A stretch of DNA of 56,641 bases from positions 1 to 56,641 of the forward strand of contig CALXUC010000006.1 in the NCBI GenBank assembly GCA_944391575.1, read 5' to 3'. A program made the position numbers and the translations under genes. Positions 9,001-17,618 of the stretch are shown piece by piece. Under the pieces are notes generated by a model, which was not told the DNA's origin, searched no databases, and worked only from the letters and a program-made list of their open reading frames with translations. Numbering within the stretch: the stretch's first letter is position 1; the number at the start of each line of letters is the position of its first letter. The stretch comes from an uncultured Clostridia bacterium (GTDB lineage: Bacteria > Bacillota > Clostridia > TANB77 > CAG-508).

Positions 9001-9202
9001 ACCATATACATTAGGTGATATAAATTCAGACGGAACTATAAATACTCTAGATGCAATTTTAGTATTGCAATATATATCACATAAAACTACATTAACAGAT
9101 ACACAAAAATTAGCAGCAGATACAAGCAAAGACGGAACAATAAATACAGTAGATGCAATAAAGATATTACAATATGTATCGCATAAAATAACAGAATTTT
9201 AA
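6035..9202 (+). CDS. Secreted CAP-domain protein with Ig-like, cohesin and dockerin modules
   Basis: 1055 residues with AAAGGG at 6021. A signal peptide (about 1-27) leads to a CAP-associated N-terminal domain (FGITITTKTRPEE). A CAP/SCP domain follows (about 340-508; LNAIRAGAGL, GHRYNLLNPNW, WYSGGYWTF). Then come two BIG2 Ig-like domains (about 598-763; WSSSNPSVATV), a cohesin-like domain (about 769-895; FELDINYNADNLKVAKI), a third BIG2 (about 900-985) and a type I dockerin (about 989-1055) with two calcium loops (DINSDGTINTLDAI and DTSKDGTINTVDAI). Carrying both cohesin and dockerin, it could bind a scaffold and recruit another dockerin protein. It begins the surface locus that includes the anchored cohesin protein at 11769. 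The substrate of the CAP domain is unknown. Confidence 0.85.
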   Translation: MKKNISIILVFVLLMQIILPIQISNAANGSTLITTFGITITTKTRPEEITSKYGASPKLITPSAFGGNMYTWYKGDYEEVIYLETDSEGTVIAAGAVSDDFTSDFYSAGDEVPGGGTVNRYQGTVAKQGFLTNYAKGVVVYNKDVLTTERVNQYYNEYVLNEYHYDKYMAEQSVIMLNALLREDGADTRAEFSSELFDKVRKIGQTMSIEDYAEQNGKSMYYKQARTDFGSSVLYADLPNPLRPAASADNYYPTEELKYAYLAYGVSQNEETGNYTSGIGGFYMSEKLFEETTEVSLTAEEETKLENATEAYMESVEIFNQNGEDIYEEEPNYATLPLNAGKIKENKLQGAAEFLNAIRAGAGLGEISYSADLSESAQYKAVLTAYLTANGISNPTPHYPPQPAGVSDEYYNIAQKYMSGENLYSGDIITSIAQALHDGAGDPINAGHRYNLLNPNWTTFGIGYANGQSAHKLSGSASSNVDIVAWPSAGITPTEAWYSGGYWTFKLYSNKYSIQSNTTVEVKRLNDNKTWVFDDNVDSNSDFVRGSKILSFRNADLIGEDGLVYEITVKNLKNTEKNAVEDYTYRAVFKSLYSGVNSSYPTEVQLDKSEITGIKGAEAELKVTFQPETATEVTTKWSSSNPSVATVNQSGIVTFVGTGTTTITVETLNGKKDTCTVRGVSTVSGLKIEPAEITLKEEQIQKLELIETSDIVINENDVKWTVSDPTVATINKGMLTILEDTAGSTITVTAEYGGKKATCTVNVIQKRNTRPTFKLRADTLSTIEKGETNGITLLQEGENTNISSFELDINYNADNLKVAKIEPLIDNLKAEVNTPGKVHVTFDSNNQLIDINKNLLYITFEVITPLASDNQIDASDLIYYTLDKTTPTSGTVQYIARVKSYNEIQNVKISKTSHTFENLNEQITLTATLEPNENIKNDEIKWSTSDRGVARVDDNGKVTAVGYGTATITAESANGKKATCVVNLEKKEEPYTLGDINSDGTINTLDAILVLQYISHKTTLTDTQKLAADTSKDGTINTVDAIKILQYVSHKITEF

Positions 9203-9261
9203 AAAATGAAAAAACGATACCGATGATTCCTGTGTGTGTCTGTTCACAAAAATAGAAGAAC

Positions 9262-9296
9262 AAAAAATAGTGAGAAATTTTCTTGCTATTTTTTTA
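9262..9296 (+). terminator. Rho-independent terminator
   Basis: AAAAAATAG and GAGAAA pair with TTCT and CTATTTTTTT around a short loop. It lies after the CAP/dockerin gene and before the gene at 9338. Confidence 0.65.
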
Positions 9297-9337
9297 ATTG
9301 TATAGTAAAATATATAAAGAAAAAGGAGGGCATAACA

Positions 9338-11044
9338 ATGATAAAAATACCATACGGAATATCAGGATTTGAAACAATAAGAAAAGAAGGATTTAAATAT
9401 GTAGACAAAACTAGCTATATAAGAAATATAGAAACAGAAAGATATTGTATGTACGTTCGTCCAAGGAGATTTGGAAAAACGCTATTTACAACAACATTAG
9501 ACGCATACTATTCTATAGATAAAAAAGAAGAATATGAAGAATTGTTTAAAGGCTTGGATATATATAATAATCCTACAGAAAAGAAAAATAGTTATTATGT
9601 ATTAAATTTTAATTTTTCTGGAATGTTATTTAATACTAAAATAGACATAAGTGAATTAGAAAAAAGTTTTAAAGAAAAGGTATATCAACATTGTAGAAAG
9701 TTTGTTGAAAGATATAAATTGAATATAAATGTAGAAAATAAGGAAACTGCAGCAAGTACATTAGAAAATGTGTTGGTAGGTTTTCAAGGCTTGCACTTAG
9801 AAAATAACATATATATAATAGTAGATGAATATGATCACTTTACGAATGGTTTGTTAGAAGGAGAATGTAAAACTTTCCTAGATATATTAGGAAGAGCAGG
9901 ATTTGTAAGAGCATTTTATGAGGTTATAAAAGCATATACAGATTATAACGTAGTAGAAAGATTTTTTGCAACAGGAGTAGCACCACTAACACTAGATAGT
10001 ATGACAAGCGGATTTAACATAACAACTTCTTTAACATTAAATCCTCAATATGTTGCAATGACAGGTTTAACAGAAGAAGAAGTAAAAAATCTTGTAAGCG
10101 AAGTAGAAGAAAATAAAGAACAACAAGAAATGATTTTAAAAGATTTAGTAGATAATTATGATGGATATAAATTTTCTAAAAGTAATTTAGAGCATATATT
10201 TAATCCAACATTAGTAATGTATTATTTAAATAATTATGTAAAATTAGGAATAAGACCAGAAGAAATAGTAGATAAAAATTTATCAACAAATGCAGAAAAA
10301 TTAAAAAATCTAATGTTAATAAAAACACCAGAAGATAATTATAAACAAATACAAAAATTAATATTAGAAGGAGAAGTAAGTGGAAATATAGTACAAAGTT
10401 TTGAACTAGATAAAACATTTAGCTCATACGATTTTTTATCACTATTATTCTACAATGGCTATATAACAATAAAAGAAGTAGAACCAATAAGTAACTTAGT
10501 AAAATTTGTTGTACCAAATTTCGTATCATATAATTTATATGCACAATATATGTTAAACTTAATAAGTGCAGAAAATAGAGTAAAAGTAGATATAGGAGAT
10601 TTGCAAAGAGCTTTAGTACCATTTGCAACAGAAGGAAATTTAGTGCCAATATTGGAGTGGGTAAGAAATTTCTTAATGTATTCAAGCGTAAGAGATAAAG
10701 AAAATTTTAAAGAGCAAGATTTAAAACATATAATACACTTAATATTTACCTTAACAACGCAATATGATGTATATACAGAATTTCCTAGTTTACAAGGTTA
10801 TACGGATGTATATATTAGAAACAAAGATAGAAGCTTAAATATATGTGAAGGACTCATAGAATTAAAGTATTTAAGTAAAAAAGATAGCAGCAAAGCAAAG
10901 ATAGAAAAGGCTAAAAATGAAGCTAAGGAACAATTGAAAAATTATATGAAAGATGAAAGACTACAAGCAAATAAGAATCTAAGAAAATATGTAGTAGTAT
11001 TTGTAGGATTTGAAGAATTTTATGTAGAAGAGATTGAGAAATAA
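9338..11044 (+). CDS. AAA-ATPase-like protein with C-terminal PD-(D/E)XK nuclease module
   Basis: Start chosen at ATG 9338, right after AAGGAGGG; 34 further residues upstream are open but have no ribosome site. 568 residues. The N-terminus (IPYGISGFETIRKEG, then YVDKT) and the P-loop-like RPRRFGKTLF define the AAA-ATPase-like family. VDEYDHF is the likely Walker B. The C-terminus (GYTDVYI, then LIELKYL) is the PD-(D/E)XK module, as in the fragment at the window start. It sits between surface genes but has no signal peptide, so it is probably unrelated to them. The role of this abundant family is unknown. Confidence 0.85.
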   Translation: MIKIPYGISGFETIRKEGFKYVDKTSYIRNIETERYCMYVRPRRFGKTLFTTTLDAYYSIDKKEEYEELFKGLDIYNNPTEKKNSYYVLNFNFSGMLFNTKIDISELEKSFKEKVYQHCRKFVERYKLNINVENKETAASTLENVLVGFQGLHLENNIYIIVDEYDHFTNGLLEGECKTFLDILGRAGFVRAFYEVIKAYTDYNVVERFFATGVAPLTLDSMTSGFNITTSLTLNPQYVAMTGLTEEEVKNLVSEVEENKEQQEMILKDLVDNYDGYKFSKSNLEHIFNPTLVMYYLNNYVKLGIRPEEIVDKNLSTNAEKLKNLMLIKTPEDNYKQIQKLILEGEVSGNIVQSFELDKTFSSYDFLSLLFYNGYITIKEVEPISNLVKFVVPNFVSYNLYAQYMLNLISAENRVKVDIGDLQRALVPFATEGNLVPILEWVRNFLMYSSVRDKENFKEQDLKHIIHLIFTLTTQYDVYTEFPSLQGYTDVYIRNKDRSLNICEGLIELKYLSKKDSSKAKIEKAKNEAKEQLKNYMKDERLQANKNLRKYVVVFVGFEEFYVEEIEK

Positions 11045-11173
11045 ACAAAATGTACATATTTTTATTTGTAATAATGCAATAAAATTAAAAATACAAAAAT
11101 AATAAGGAGATAGTTTGAAAAAGCACTTTCATAACTATGTGTGACTTTTTGCGAGGCGAGAAAGGAATTTATT

Positions 11174-11566
11174 ATGAAAACGGTTTTTAAATTAATAGGT
11201 ATCATTTTATTAGTGATTGTATTTATTTTTGTTGCGATGCTTACATATTTTATAACGATTTCTGTGATAGAAAAACACAAAAAATATTATTCTACTGAGA
11301 GATATGAAGAAATATCTACTATCAATAATAACAAAAGTCTTGTGGGGTTGTCCGAAAATGAAGTTATTGATTTATTAGGCGAGCCAGAATATAAACATAT
11401 TGCCGAACAAAATGATATAGATCTTTCATATTACAAATATGTTGCAGGTTCAATATATAAAAAAACAATGTTTGGAGATACATATGGCTATAAATATTAT
11501 TATTTTATAGTGTGTTTCAACAAAAACAGTATAGTAATAAACACTTTTATTAAAGAAAGCACATAA
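11174..11566 (+). CDS. Small membrane-anchored protein, BamE/SmpA-like tail
   Basis: Start at ATG 11174 after AAAGGAA. 130 residues with one N-terminal membrane segment (about 5-28). The segment LVGLSENEVIDLLGEPEY resembles the short helix-turn motif of SmpA/BamE-like small proteins, which occurs in many unrelated secreted proteins. The rest is Tyr-rich. A strong terminator follows at 11577. No function can be assigned. Confidence 0.65.
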   Translation: MKTVFKLIGIILLVIVFIFVAMLTYFITISVIEKHKKYYSTERYEEISTINNNKSLVGLSENEVIDLLGEPEYKHIAEQNDIDLSYYKYVAGSIYKKTMFGDTYGYKYYYFIVCFNKNSIVINTFIKEST

Positions 11567-11576
11567 AAATCCATAT

Positions 11577-11616
11577 ATAAATAAAGGCAAACTGTAACAG
11601 GATTGCCTTTATTTAT
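11577..11616. terminator. Strong rho-independent hairpin
   Basis: ATAAATAAAGGCAA (11577-11590) is the exact complement of TTGCCTTTATTTAT (11603-11616). The AT ends allow action in both directions. Confidence 0.8.
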
Positions 11617-11690
11617 GCCTAAAATCATTATAAAACAATAAAGGGTAGAAGGCAAGATACAAAAAATAGAAAAAATAAATAAAAAAATAC

Positions 11691-11719
11691 TTGCATATAG
11701 AATATCGTTGTGATATAAT
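11691..11719 (+). promoter_or_regulatory. SigA-type promoter of the scaffold gene
   Basis: TTGCAT (11691-11696), 17 bases, TATAAT (11714-11719), 50 bases before the start at 11769. Confidence 0.75.
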
Positions 11720-11768
11720 TACACTGAAAAATCGATATACAAAAATTAAAAAAAGGAGAGGTAAAAAA

Positions 11769-13469
11769 ATGGAAACAAAAACTAGAAAGTTATTAGCAGT
11801 AATAACATTAATTGCACTTGTGTTAAGCATGTTACCAATTAGCACAAGCCATGCAGCAACAAAGCCAAACATTAAAATTGATTCTGTAGAAACAACAGAA
11901 CAAGAGGTAACAGTAGATTTAACATTAGATCAAACAATTACAACAGCATCATTAAATACATCAGTAAAATTTGACAATACAAAATTAGAAGTAACAAAAA
12001 TTGAAGTTGGAAGCGTAATAGCAAATAGAGTATTAGATGCACCAACAGTTGAAAATTCAAACACACAAAGTGAAGTTATGCTTATCGCTATATCAGGTAC
12101 AAACTTTGATATACAACCAGGCACATTAATGACATTAACATTTAAAATTAAAGACGGAGTAACAGGTGTACAAAATTTAGATGTAGTAGTTAATGAAATG
12201 TATAACGATACATATCAAGAAATCAGTGACACAGTAACAGCAACATCAGGCACAATTAATGTAATAGTTCCAATTACAGGAGTAACATTAGATAAAACAA
12301 CAGGAATATTAAATGTAGGTGAATCAGAAACATTAGTAGCTACAGTTACTCCAGATAACACAACAGAAGATAAAACAGTAACATGGACATCAAGTGATCC
12401 AGCAGTAGCAACAGTTGCAAATGGAGTAGTTAATGCAGTTGCACCAGGAACAGCAACAATAACAGCTACAGCTGCAGATGTATCAGCTACATATACAGTT
12501 GAAGTTAAACAACCATTAACAGGAATAGCTTTAAATGCAACAAGTGAAAACTTATTAAAAGGTCAAGAATTTGATTTAAAAGTTTCATATGTACCTGTAA
12601 ATGCTACAGATAAAGTAGCCATAACATGGGAATCAAGTGATGAAACCGTTGCAACAGTAGAAAATGGAAAAGTTAAAGCTTTAAAAGAAGGTACAGCAAT
12701 AATTACAGCTACAGCAAAAGTTGATGGAACAAATAGAGAGTACACAGCTACATGTGAAATAAATGTAGAAGAAATTAAATTAGACTCAATCGCATTAGAC
12801 ACAAAAGATTTTGATTTATTTTTGGGAGATTCAAAACAATTATCAGTAGTATATAACCCAGAAAATACAACAGATTCAAAAGATGTTGTATGGACATCAA
12901 GCGATGAAACAGTAGCAACAGTAGAAAATGGAAAAGTTACAGCTTTAAAAGTTGGAACAGCAGTTATAACAGCAACAGTAGGAGATAAAACAGCAACAGT
13001 TACAGTAACAGTTCCAGTAGTTTTAATTGAAGGAATTGAAGCAACATTAGATAACGCTACAATAGAAGTTGATGGAACAGCAAATATAACAATTACTACA
13101 AATCCAGAAAAAGTAACTGAAGAAGTAGTTGCAGTATATGAATCTAGCGACGAAACAATAGCTACAGTAGATGAAAACGGAGTAATAACAGGTGTAAAAC
13201 CTGGTAAAGCAACAATAACAGTTACAGTAAATGACGAATTTACACAAGAAGTTGAAATCGAAGTAGTAGAAAAAGTAGTAGAAGTGCCTGAAGAACCTGC
13301 AACACCAGAAACTCCAGCTACTAACCCTGATGACGAAACAACAAATAATGAAGAAAATTCAGTATTACCAGATACAGGAGATATTGCTATTGGAGTATTT
13401 GTAGTATTAATGGTAGCTTCACTAACAGGAATTGTTTTAGTTGTAAGAAAACAACATAAAAATAAATAA
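11769..13469 (+). CDS. Cell-wall-anchored cohesin scaffold protein (LPXTG)
   Basis: Start chosen at ATG 11769 after AAAGGAGAGG; the frame is open upstream but passes through the promoter. 566 residues: signal peptide (about 1-31), cohesin-like domain (about 33-165; VTVDLTLDQTITTASLNTS, then MLIAISGTNFDIQPGTLM), four BIG2 Ig-like domains (about 170-495, each with W-SSD--VATV-NG), a Pro/Thr/Glu-rich linker, then the sorting signal LPDTG at about 533, a hydrophobic stretch and KQHKNK. It should be anchored to peptidoglycan by a sortase, probably the one at 14378. Its single cohesin would display one dockerin partner. That the partners are the dockerin proteins next to it is inference. Confidence 0.88.
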   Translation: METKTRKLLAVITLIALVLSMLPISTSHAATKPNIKIDSVETTEQEVTVDLTLDQTITTASLNTSVKFDNTKLEVTKIEVGSVIANRVLDAPTVENSNTQSEVMLIAISGTNFDIQPGTLMTLTFKIKDGVTGVQNLDVVVNEMYNDTYQEISDTVTATSGTINVIVPITGVTLDKTTGILNVGESETLVATVTPDNTTEDKTVTWTSSDPAVATVANGVVNAVAPGTATITATAADVSATYTVEVKQPLTGIALNATSENLLKGQEFDLKVSYVPVNATDKVAITWESSDETVATVENGKVKALKEGTAIITATAKVDGTNREYTATCEINVEEIKLDSIALDTKDFDLFLGDSKQLSVVYNPENTTDSKDVVWTSSDETVATVENGKVTALKVGTAVITATVGDKTATVTVTVPVVLIEGIEATLDNATIEVDGTANITITTNPEKVTEEVVAVYESSDETIATVDENGVITGVKPGKATITVTVNDEFTQEVEIEVVEKVVEVPEEPATPETPATNPDDETTNNEENSVLPDTGDIAIGVFVVLMVASLTGIVLVVRKQHKNK

Positions 13470-13490
13470 TTTAATATAAATTAATATGAT

Positions 13491-13526
13491 AAAATGCACA
13501 AAAGAGTAATACTTTATGTGCATTTT
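13491..13526 (+). terminator. Rho-independent terminator
   Basis: AAAATGCACA with AAAG pairs with CTTT and TGTGCATTTT, followed by ATTGT. It lies directly after the scaffold gene. Confidence 0.75.
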
Positions 13527-13562
13527 ATTGTATAAAAAAATATATGAAAGGTTAGAAATATT

Positions 13563-14360
13563 ATGAAAAAAAGTAAAATTAAAATATTATTTATAATTAT
13601 GCTAATACTTATTTTGGGAATGACATTAAATTATAAAACTTATGCAGTAACAGATTTTTCCGTAAATGTAAGTGAACAGATTGAACTTAGCGTATCTAAT
13701 GTTTCATCTACAGATGCGGAATGGGTAATGGAAGATACTAGTATTGCTAGAGTAGTTCGCTCAAATGCTGCGGGAGTGTCAATTGGAAGTTATGTTAATT
13801 ATACATATTCAGTAACAGTATTAGGAGTTGAAAAAGGCATTACTACTTTAAAATTAGTAAATGCAACTGGTGAAACTTTGGCAAGTACAACTATAGAAGT
13901 AACAAGAAATATTAGAAATATTTCATTCGATAAAAGTAGTTTAAGACTTGAACCAGGAGACACATATCAATTAACACCTAGATATTATCCTATAAATCCA
14001 GATAACACTGCTGATATAGAATGGGTAAGTTCTGATAATGAAGTTCTTACTGTTGATGAAAATGGAAATATAGAAGCTTTAAAAGAAGGAAATGCAACTG
14101 TAACAGCAACTGTAGGAGAATATTCTGCAACAATAAATGTAAAAGTGAAAACTCTTCCTGAATATACACCCGGAGATGTAAATTCAGATGGAACAATAAA
14201 TACTTTAGATGCAATTTTAGTTTTACAATCTACATCAAATAAAGTAGAACTAGATGATGCCGGATTTTTCGCTGCAGATGTAAATGTAGATGACCAAATT
14301 AATACATTAGATGCAATAATGATATTACAATATATATCAAATAAAATAAGTAACTTTTAA
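13563..14360 (+). CDS. Small secreted dockerin protein with Ig-like domain
   Basis: 265 residues after GAAAGG. A signal peptide (about 1-29) precedes an unrecognised beta-rich segment (about 30-110), one BIG2-like domain (about 115-195; IEWVSSDNEVLTV) and a dockerin (about 200-265) with loops DVNSDGTINTLDAI and DVNVDDQINTLDAI. No enzymatic domain is seen, so it may be a structural adaptor. It lies between the anchored cohesin gene and the sortase gene and probably shares an operon with the sortase (17-base gap). Confidence 0.8.
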   Translation: MKKSKIKILFIIMLILILGMTLNYKTYAVTDFSVNVSEQIELSVSNVSSTDAEWVMEDTSIARVVRSNAAGVSIGSYVNYTYSVTVLGVEKGITTLKLVNATGETLASTTIEVTRNIRNISFDKSSLRLEPGDTYQLTPRYYPINPDNTADIEWVSSDNEVLTVDENGNIEALKEGNATVTATVGEYSATINVKVKTLPEYTPGDVNSDGTINTLDAILVLQSTSNKVELDDAGFFAADVNVDDQINTLDAIMILQYISNKISNF

Positions 14361-14377
14361 TATAAGGATAGTCAATA

Positions 14378-15118
14378 ATGAAAGCAAGTCGATTTAAAGA
14401 AAAAAAGAAAATGAAATTGTCATTGAAAATATTATTATTAGTATTTATTTGCGTATTTTTATATTCATTATATAATATAATATATTGGATGAAAAGTAAT
14501 AATGAATTAAAGGAGCTAGAAACAGGTATATTTGCAGAAGTTGTACAAGAGGTAGAAGTAGAAAATGGTGAACCTGAAACAACTATAGATTTTGAAACAT
14601 TAACGCAAATAAATAGTGATGTTGTTGGATGGATAAGTATAGAGAACACAGGTATTAATTACCCAATTTTGCAAGCCAACGATAATGAATATTATTTAAA
14701 AAGAGATTTGTATAAAAATAGTAACTCTTGCGGAAGTATATATTTAGACTGTGATACTAATAAAGATTTTTCAGATCCGAATACAGTTATATATGGTCAT
14801 CATTTAACAAGAGGTGGAATGTTTACGGAACTAGATAAAATATATAATGGTGAATTAGGAAATGAAGTATATATACAAATATATACCTTAGAAGATTCGT
14901 ATAAATATCAAGTAATTGCCTCATACGTTGCAGAACCTAGTCTAGAACTTGTAAAAAGAACTTTTAACAATAATGAAAGAGAGAAATATCTAGATAATGC
15001 CATAAACAATAGTAAAGTAGAATTTAAAAAAGTAGAAAATATGCAAGAAAATATATTAACATTAGTAACATGTCACGGAACGCAAAGAACTGTTGTTAAT
15101 GCAATAAGGGTAGAATGA
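14378..15118 (+). CDS. Sortase, class B-like
   Basis: 246 residues with one N-terminal membrane segment (about 9-29). The core VGWISIENTGINYPILQ, then YGHHL (catalytic His), then LTLVTCHGTQRTVV (catalytic Cys in TLVTC, Arg just after) gives the full His-Cys-Arg set. The spacing and the GWI-I-TGI-YPI start fit class B/D transpeptidases. It should cleave a sorting signal such as LPDTG of the 11769 protein and attach it to the wall. It is tightly linked to dockerin genes on both sides, which supports a dedicated role in this surface system. Confidence 0.88.
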   Translation: MKASRFKEKKKMKLSLKILLLVFICVFLYSLYNIIYWMKSNNELKELETGIFAEVVQEVEVENGEPETTIDFETLTQINSDVVGWISIENTGINYPILQANDNEYYLKRDLYKNSNSCGSIYLDCDTNKDFSDPNTVIYGHHLTRGGMFTELDKIYNGELGNEVYIQIYTLEDSYKYQVIASYVAEPSLELVKRTFNNNEREKYLDNAINNSKVEFKKVENMQENILTLVTCHGTQRTVVNAIRVE

Positions 15119-15157
15119 AAGGGGGATAGATATTAGTTTTATAAACTAATATTAAAT

Positions 15158-17530
15158 ATGAAAAAATCTTTAACATATTTATTAATAATTATATTTTTAT
15201 CAGTAAGTATAGCTATACAACCTATAGTATACGCTGAAGATGAAGCAGAAAAGGAAATACCAACTGGATATCAAAAAGCTGAAGATTTAGAAATAGAAAA
15301 TTCAAAAATAAATATACTAAATGAAGGAACAGAGAGTTCAAGTTATCCTCAAACTGAGGGTATGGTTTCAATGTTATCAGCAACAACTACTGATAATATT
15401 GTGCAAAGCCCTATGAGAGATATTTATATGGGAAATCAAGTATCAGTAGATGAAGATAATGAAAATCTTTATTTCGTATACGGAGACAGACTTTCTAGAT
15501 ATTCTTTAAAAGACAATACATTAACTCAAATATATAGTTTGCAATCTGAATATTATTCGAACTATAATACAAGTTCCAAAAATGGAGTTGTATATATGTA
15601 CAAAAATACAAAAGAAAGTGAAACAGGAAAAAGATTTTGTGAAATATATAAATATGATGTAATATCTAATACAGAGCTACCTTCTGTGACTATTGAAATA
15701 CCTGAAGATCTTGGTGACGACACATTGGCTGATTTAGTTATAGATAATAACGGATATATGTATTTCAGATATGGAGCAGCAAATGCTTCATTAATTAGTT
15801 TCGATAAAAATGGTAATTATGTTGATAGACTTGAAAACAAAAATCAAAGTGATTATGCAATGTCATATTGTGTAAGCTATAACGATATGGCTATATATTA
15901 CGTATTACCTAATTTACCAGGAAGATCAGGATATGTAAAAATAGATAATGGAAAATTTGTGGATAGAACTTTTTGGATAAATGATATAGGACAAAGTTGG
16001 AGATATTCTGAGGACGGTACATATGCGATTGACCATATAGGAAATGTAGTTAGATTTATAGAAGATTCAACATCTAATGTAGGCGTTAAAATGGAAGTAC
16101 TACTTTATACAGGAAGAGGACTTGTAGATTATAATCCTGCTGGCGTATTTGACGGAGATTATTTATATGCAGTAGGCGAGAATAATACTTTCTTAAAATT
16201 TAATTTAAATACAAGAAAAGTAGAAGGAAGATATGCGTTACAAAGTTCAACATTAGAAGATAAATTTATATATGATTATAAAGTTTCAGACGGTAAGTTA
16301 TATGTTGTATTAAACGAAAGTAATGGATTTGACTCATATTATTATATTGTAACAAAAGATTTAGAAACAGATATTGAAACTGTTACAACAATAGATATAA
16401 ATACTCACGAGGCATTAACACATAGTAAACAAGATGTTATGGATAGAGCTAAAGCTGCAATGCCTGCATATGATTATAATACAAGTATATATGAAGAAGA
16501 ACCACATTATACAGGAGCACCTTACGTAGCAGGTTCTTTAAAAGAACAAGTAGAAAAAGATACATTAAACCAACTTAACTTTTATAGATGGCTTACAGGA
16601 TTAAATGAAGTTTCTTTAAATACTCAATATATGGATAGATCTCAAAAAGGAGCTGTTATTCAAGCTAGATTAAGAGAATTAACACATACTCCAGCTAAAC
16701 CTGCAGATATGGATGATGAATGGTATAACGAAGCATATGATGGTACAAATGCAGGAAGAGATTATTCTGGAAATGTAGCGTATGGTACAAGAATAGATAG
16801 AGTACCATTAGGATTTATATTAGATACTAATAATATATCGAACAATGTAGGTCATAGAAGCAGTATGTTAGACCCAAGAAGCGATAAAACAAGCTTTGGA
16901 TATTGTAATTATTATTCAGCAATGTCTATGTACACTACTAGCGAAGATTTAGGAAATGATGATGTGTGGTATTCATGGCCAACACCTGGGTATTTCCCAG
17001 TTGAAAATATGGATCCTGATATGATGTGGTCAATACAATTAAATGGTGATTATTCATTCTATTCTGGTGGAGTTGGATTAACATTGACATTAACATCTGG
17101 CGATAATAAAAAGTATGAAATACCACTTGATGAATTATATTATGACTCATATTATAACAACCTTTACTTCGATGTGCCAACAGAATTATTAAATTATTTA
17201 ACAGATGGTGGAAATAGCTATAAGCCAGGAAAAACAGTTACGGTAGATGTATGTGGGTTAATAGATTCAGAGTATAACAACATAAATATACATTACACAA
17301 CAGAATTTATTGAATCTATCGAAAAACCAGCATATACATTAGGAGACATAAACTCTGATGGTAACATAAACACATTAGATGCAATTTTAGTATTACAACA
17401 TATATCTCACAAAGCTACTTTAACAGATTCACAAAAATTAGCTGCAGATACAAGTAAAGATGGAATAATAAACACTGTAGATGCGATAAAAATATTACAA
17501 TATGTTTCTCATAAAATAACAGAATTTTAG
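15158..17530 (+). CDS. Secreted propeller-like and CAP-domain protein with C-terminal dockerin
   Basis: 790 residues. A signal peptide (about 1-26) is followed by a repetitive beta-rich region (about 75-400) with propeller-like strands such as NLYFVYGDRLSRYSL and YLYAVGENNTFLKFN. A CAP/SCP domain follows (about 465-640; LNQLNFYRWLTGLNEVSL, then NNVGHRSSMLDPRS). A dockerin closes the protein (about 725-790; DINSDGNINTLDAI and DTSKDGIINTVDAI), nearly identical to that of the 6035 protein. The matching dockerins suggest both bind the same cohesin. The gene follows the sortase gene by 39 bases after GGGGGA. Confidence 0.85.
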   Translation: MKKSLTYLLIIIFLSVSIAIQPIVYAEDEAEKEIPTGYQKAEDLEIENSKINILNEGTESSSYPQTEGMVSMLSATTTDNIVQSPMRDIYMGNQVSVDEDNENLYFVYGDRLSRYSLKDNTLTQIYSLQSEYYSNYNTSSKNGVVYMYKNTKESETGKRFCEIYKYDVISNTELPSVTIEIPEDLGDDTLADLVIDNNGYMYFRYGAANASLISFDKNGNYVDRLENKNQSDYAMSYCVSYNDMAIYYVLPNLPGRSGYVKIDNGKFVDRTFWINDIGQSWRYSEDGTYAIDHIGNVVRFIEDSTSNVGVKMEVLLYTGRGLVDYNPAGVFDGDYLYAVGENNTFLKFNLNTRKVEGRYALQSSTLEDKFIYDYKVSDGKLYVVLNESNGFDSYYYIVTKDLETDIETVTTIDINTHEALTHSKQDVMDRAKAAMPAYDYNTSIYEEEPHYTGAPYVAGSLKEQVEKDTLNQLNFYRWLTGLNEVSLNTQYMDRSQKGAVIQARLRELTHTPAKPADMDDEWYNEAYDGTNAGRDYSGNVAYGTRIDRVPLGFILDTNNISNNVGHRSSMLDPRSDKTSFGYCNYYSAMSMYTTSEDLGNDDVWYSWPTPGYFPVENMDPDMMWSIQLNGDYSFYSGGVGLTLTLTSGDNKKYEIPLDELYYDSYYNNLYFDVPTELLNYLTDGGNSYKPGKTVTVDVCGLIDSEYNNINIHYTTEFIESIEKPAYTLGDINSDGNINTLDAILVLQHISHKATLTDSQKLAADTSKDGIINTVDAIKILQYVSHKITEF

Positions 17531-17569
17531 TAAAAAAAACCTAAAATTTAACAAATTTGCCTTTTTCTA

Positions 17570-17598
17570 TTGAAAAAATTCTTAAAATATAGTATAAT
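17570..17598 (+). promoter_or_regulatory. SigA-type promoter of the large vWA gene
   Basis: TTGAAA (17570-17575), 17 bases, TATAAT (17593-17598), 20 bases before the AGGAGGT ribosome site region. Confidence 0.8.
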
Positions 17599-17618
17599 AA
17601 CAGAGGAGGTAAATGATT

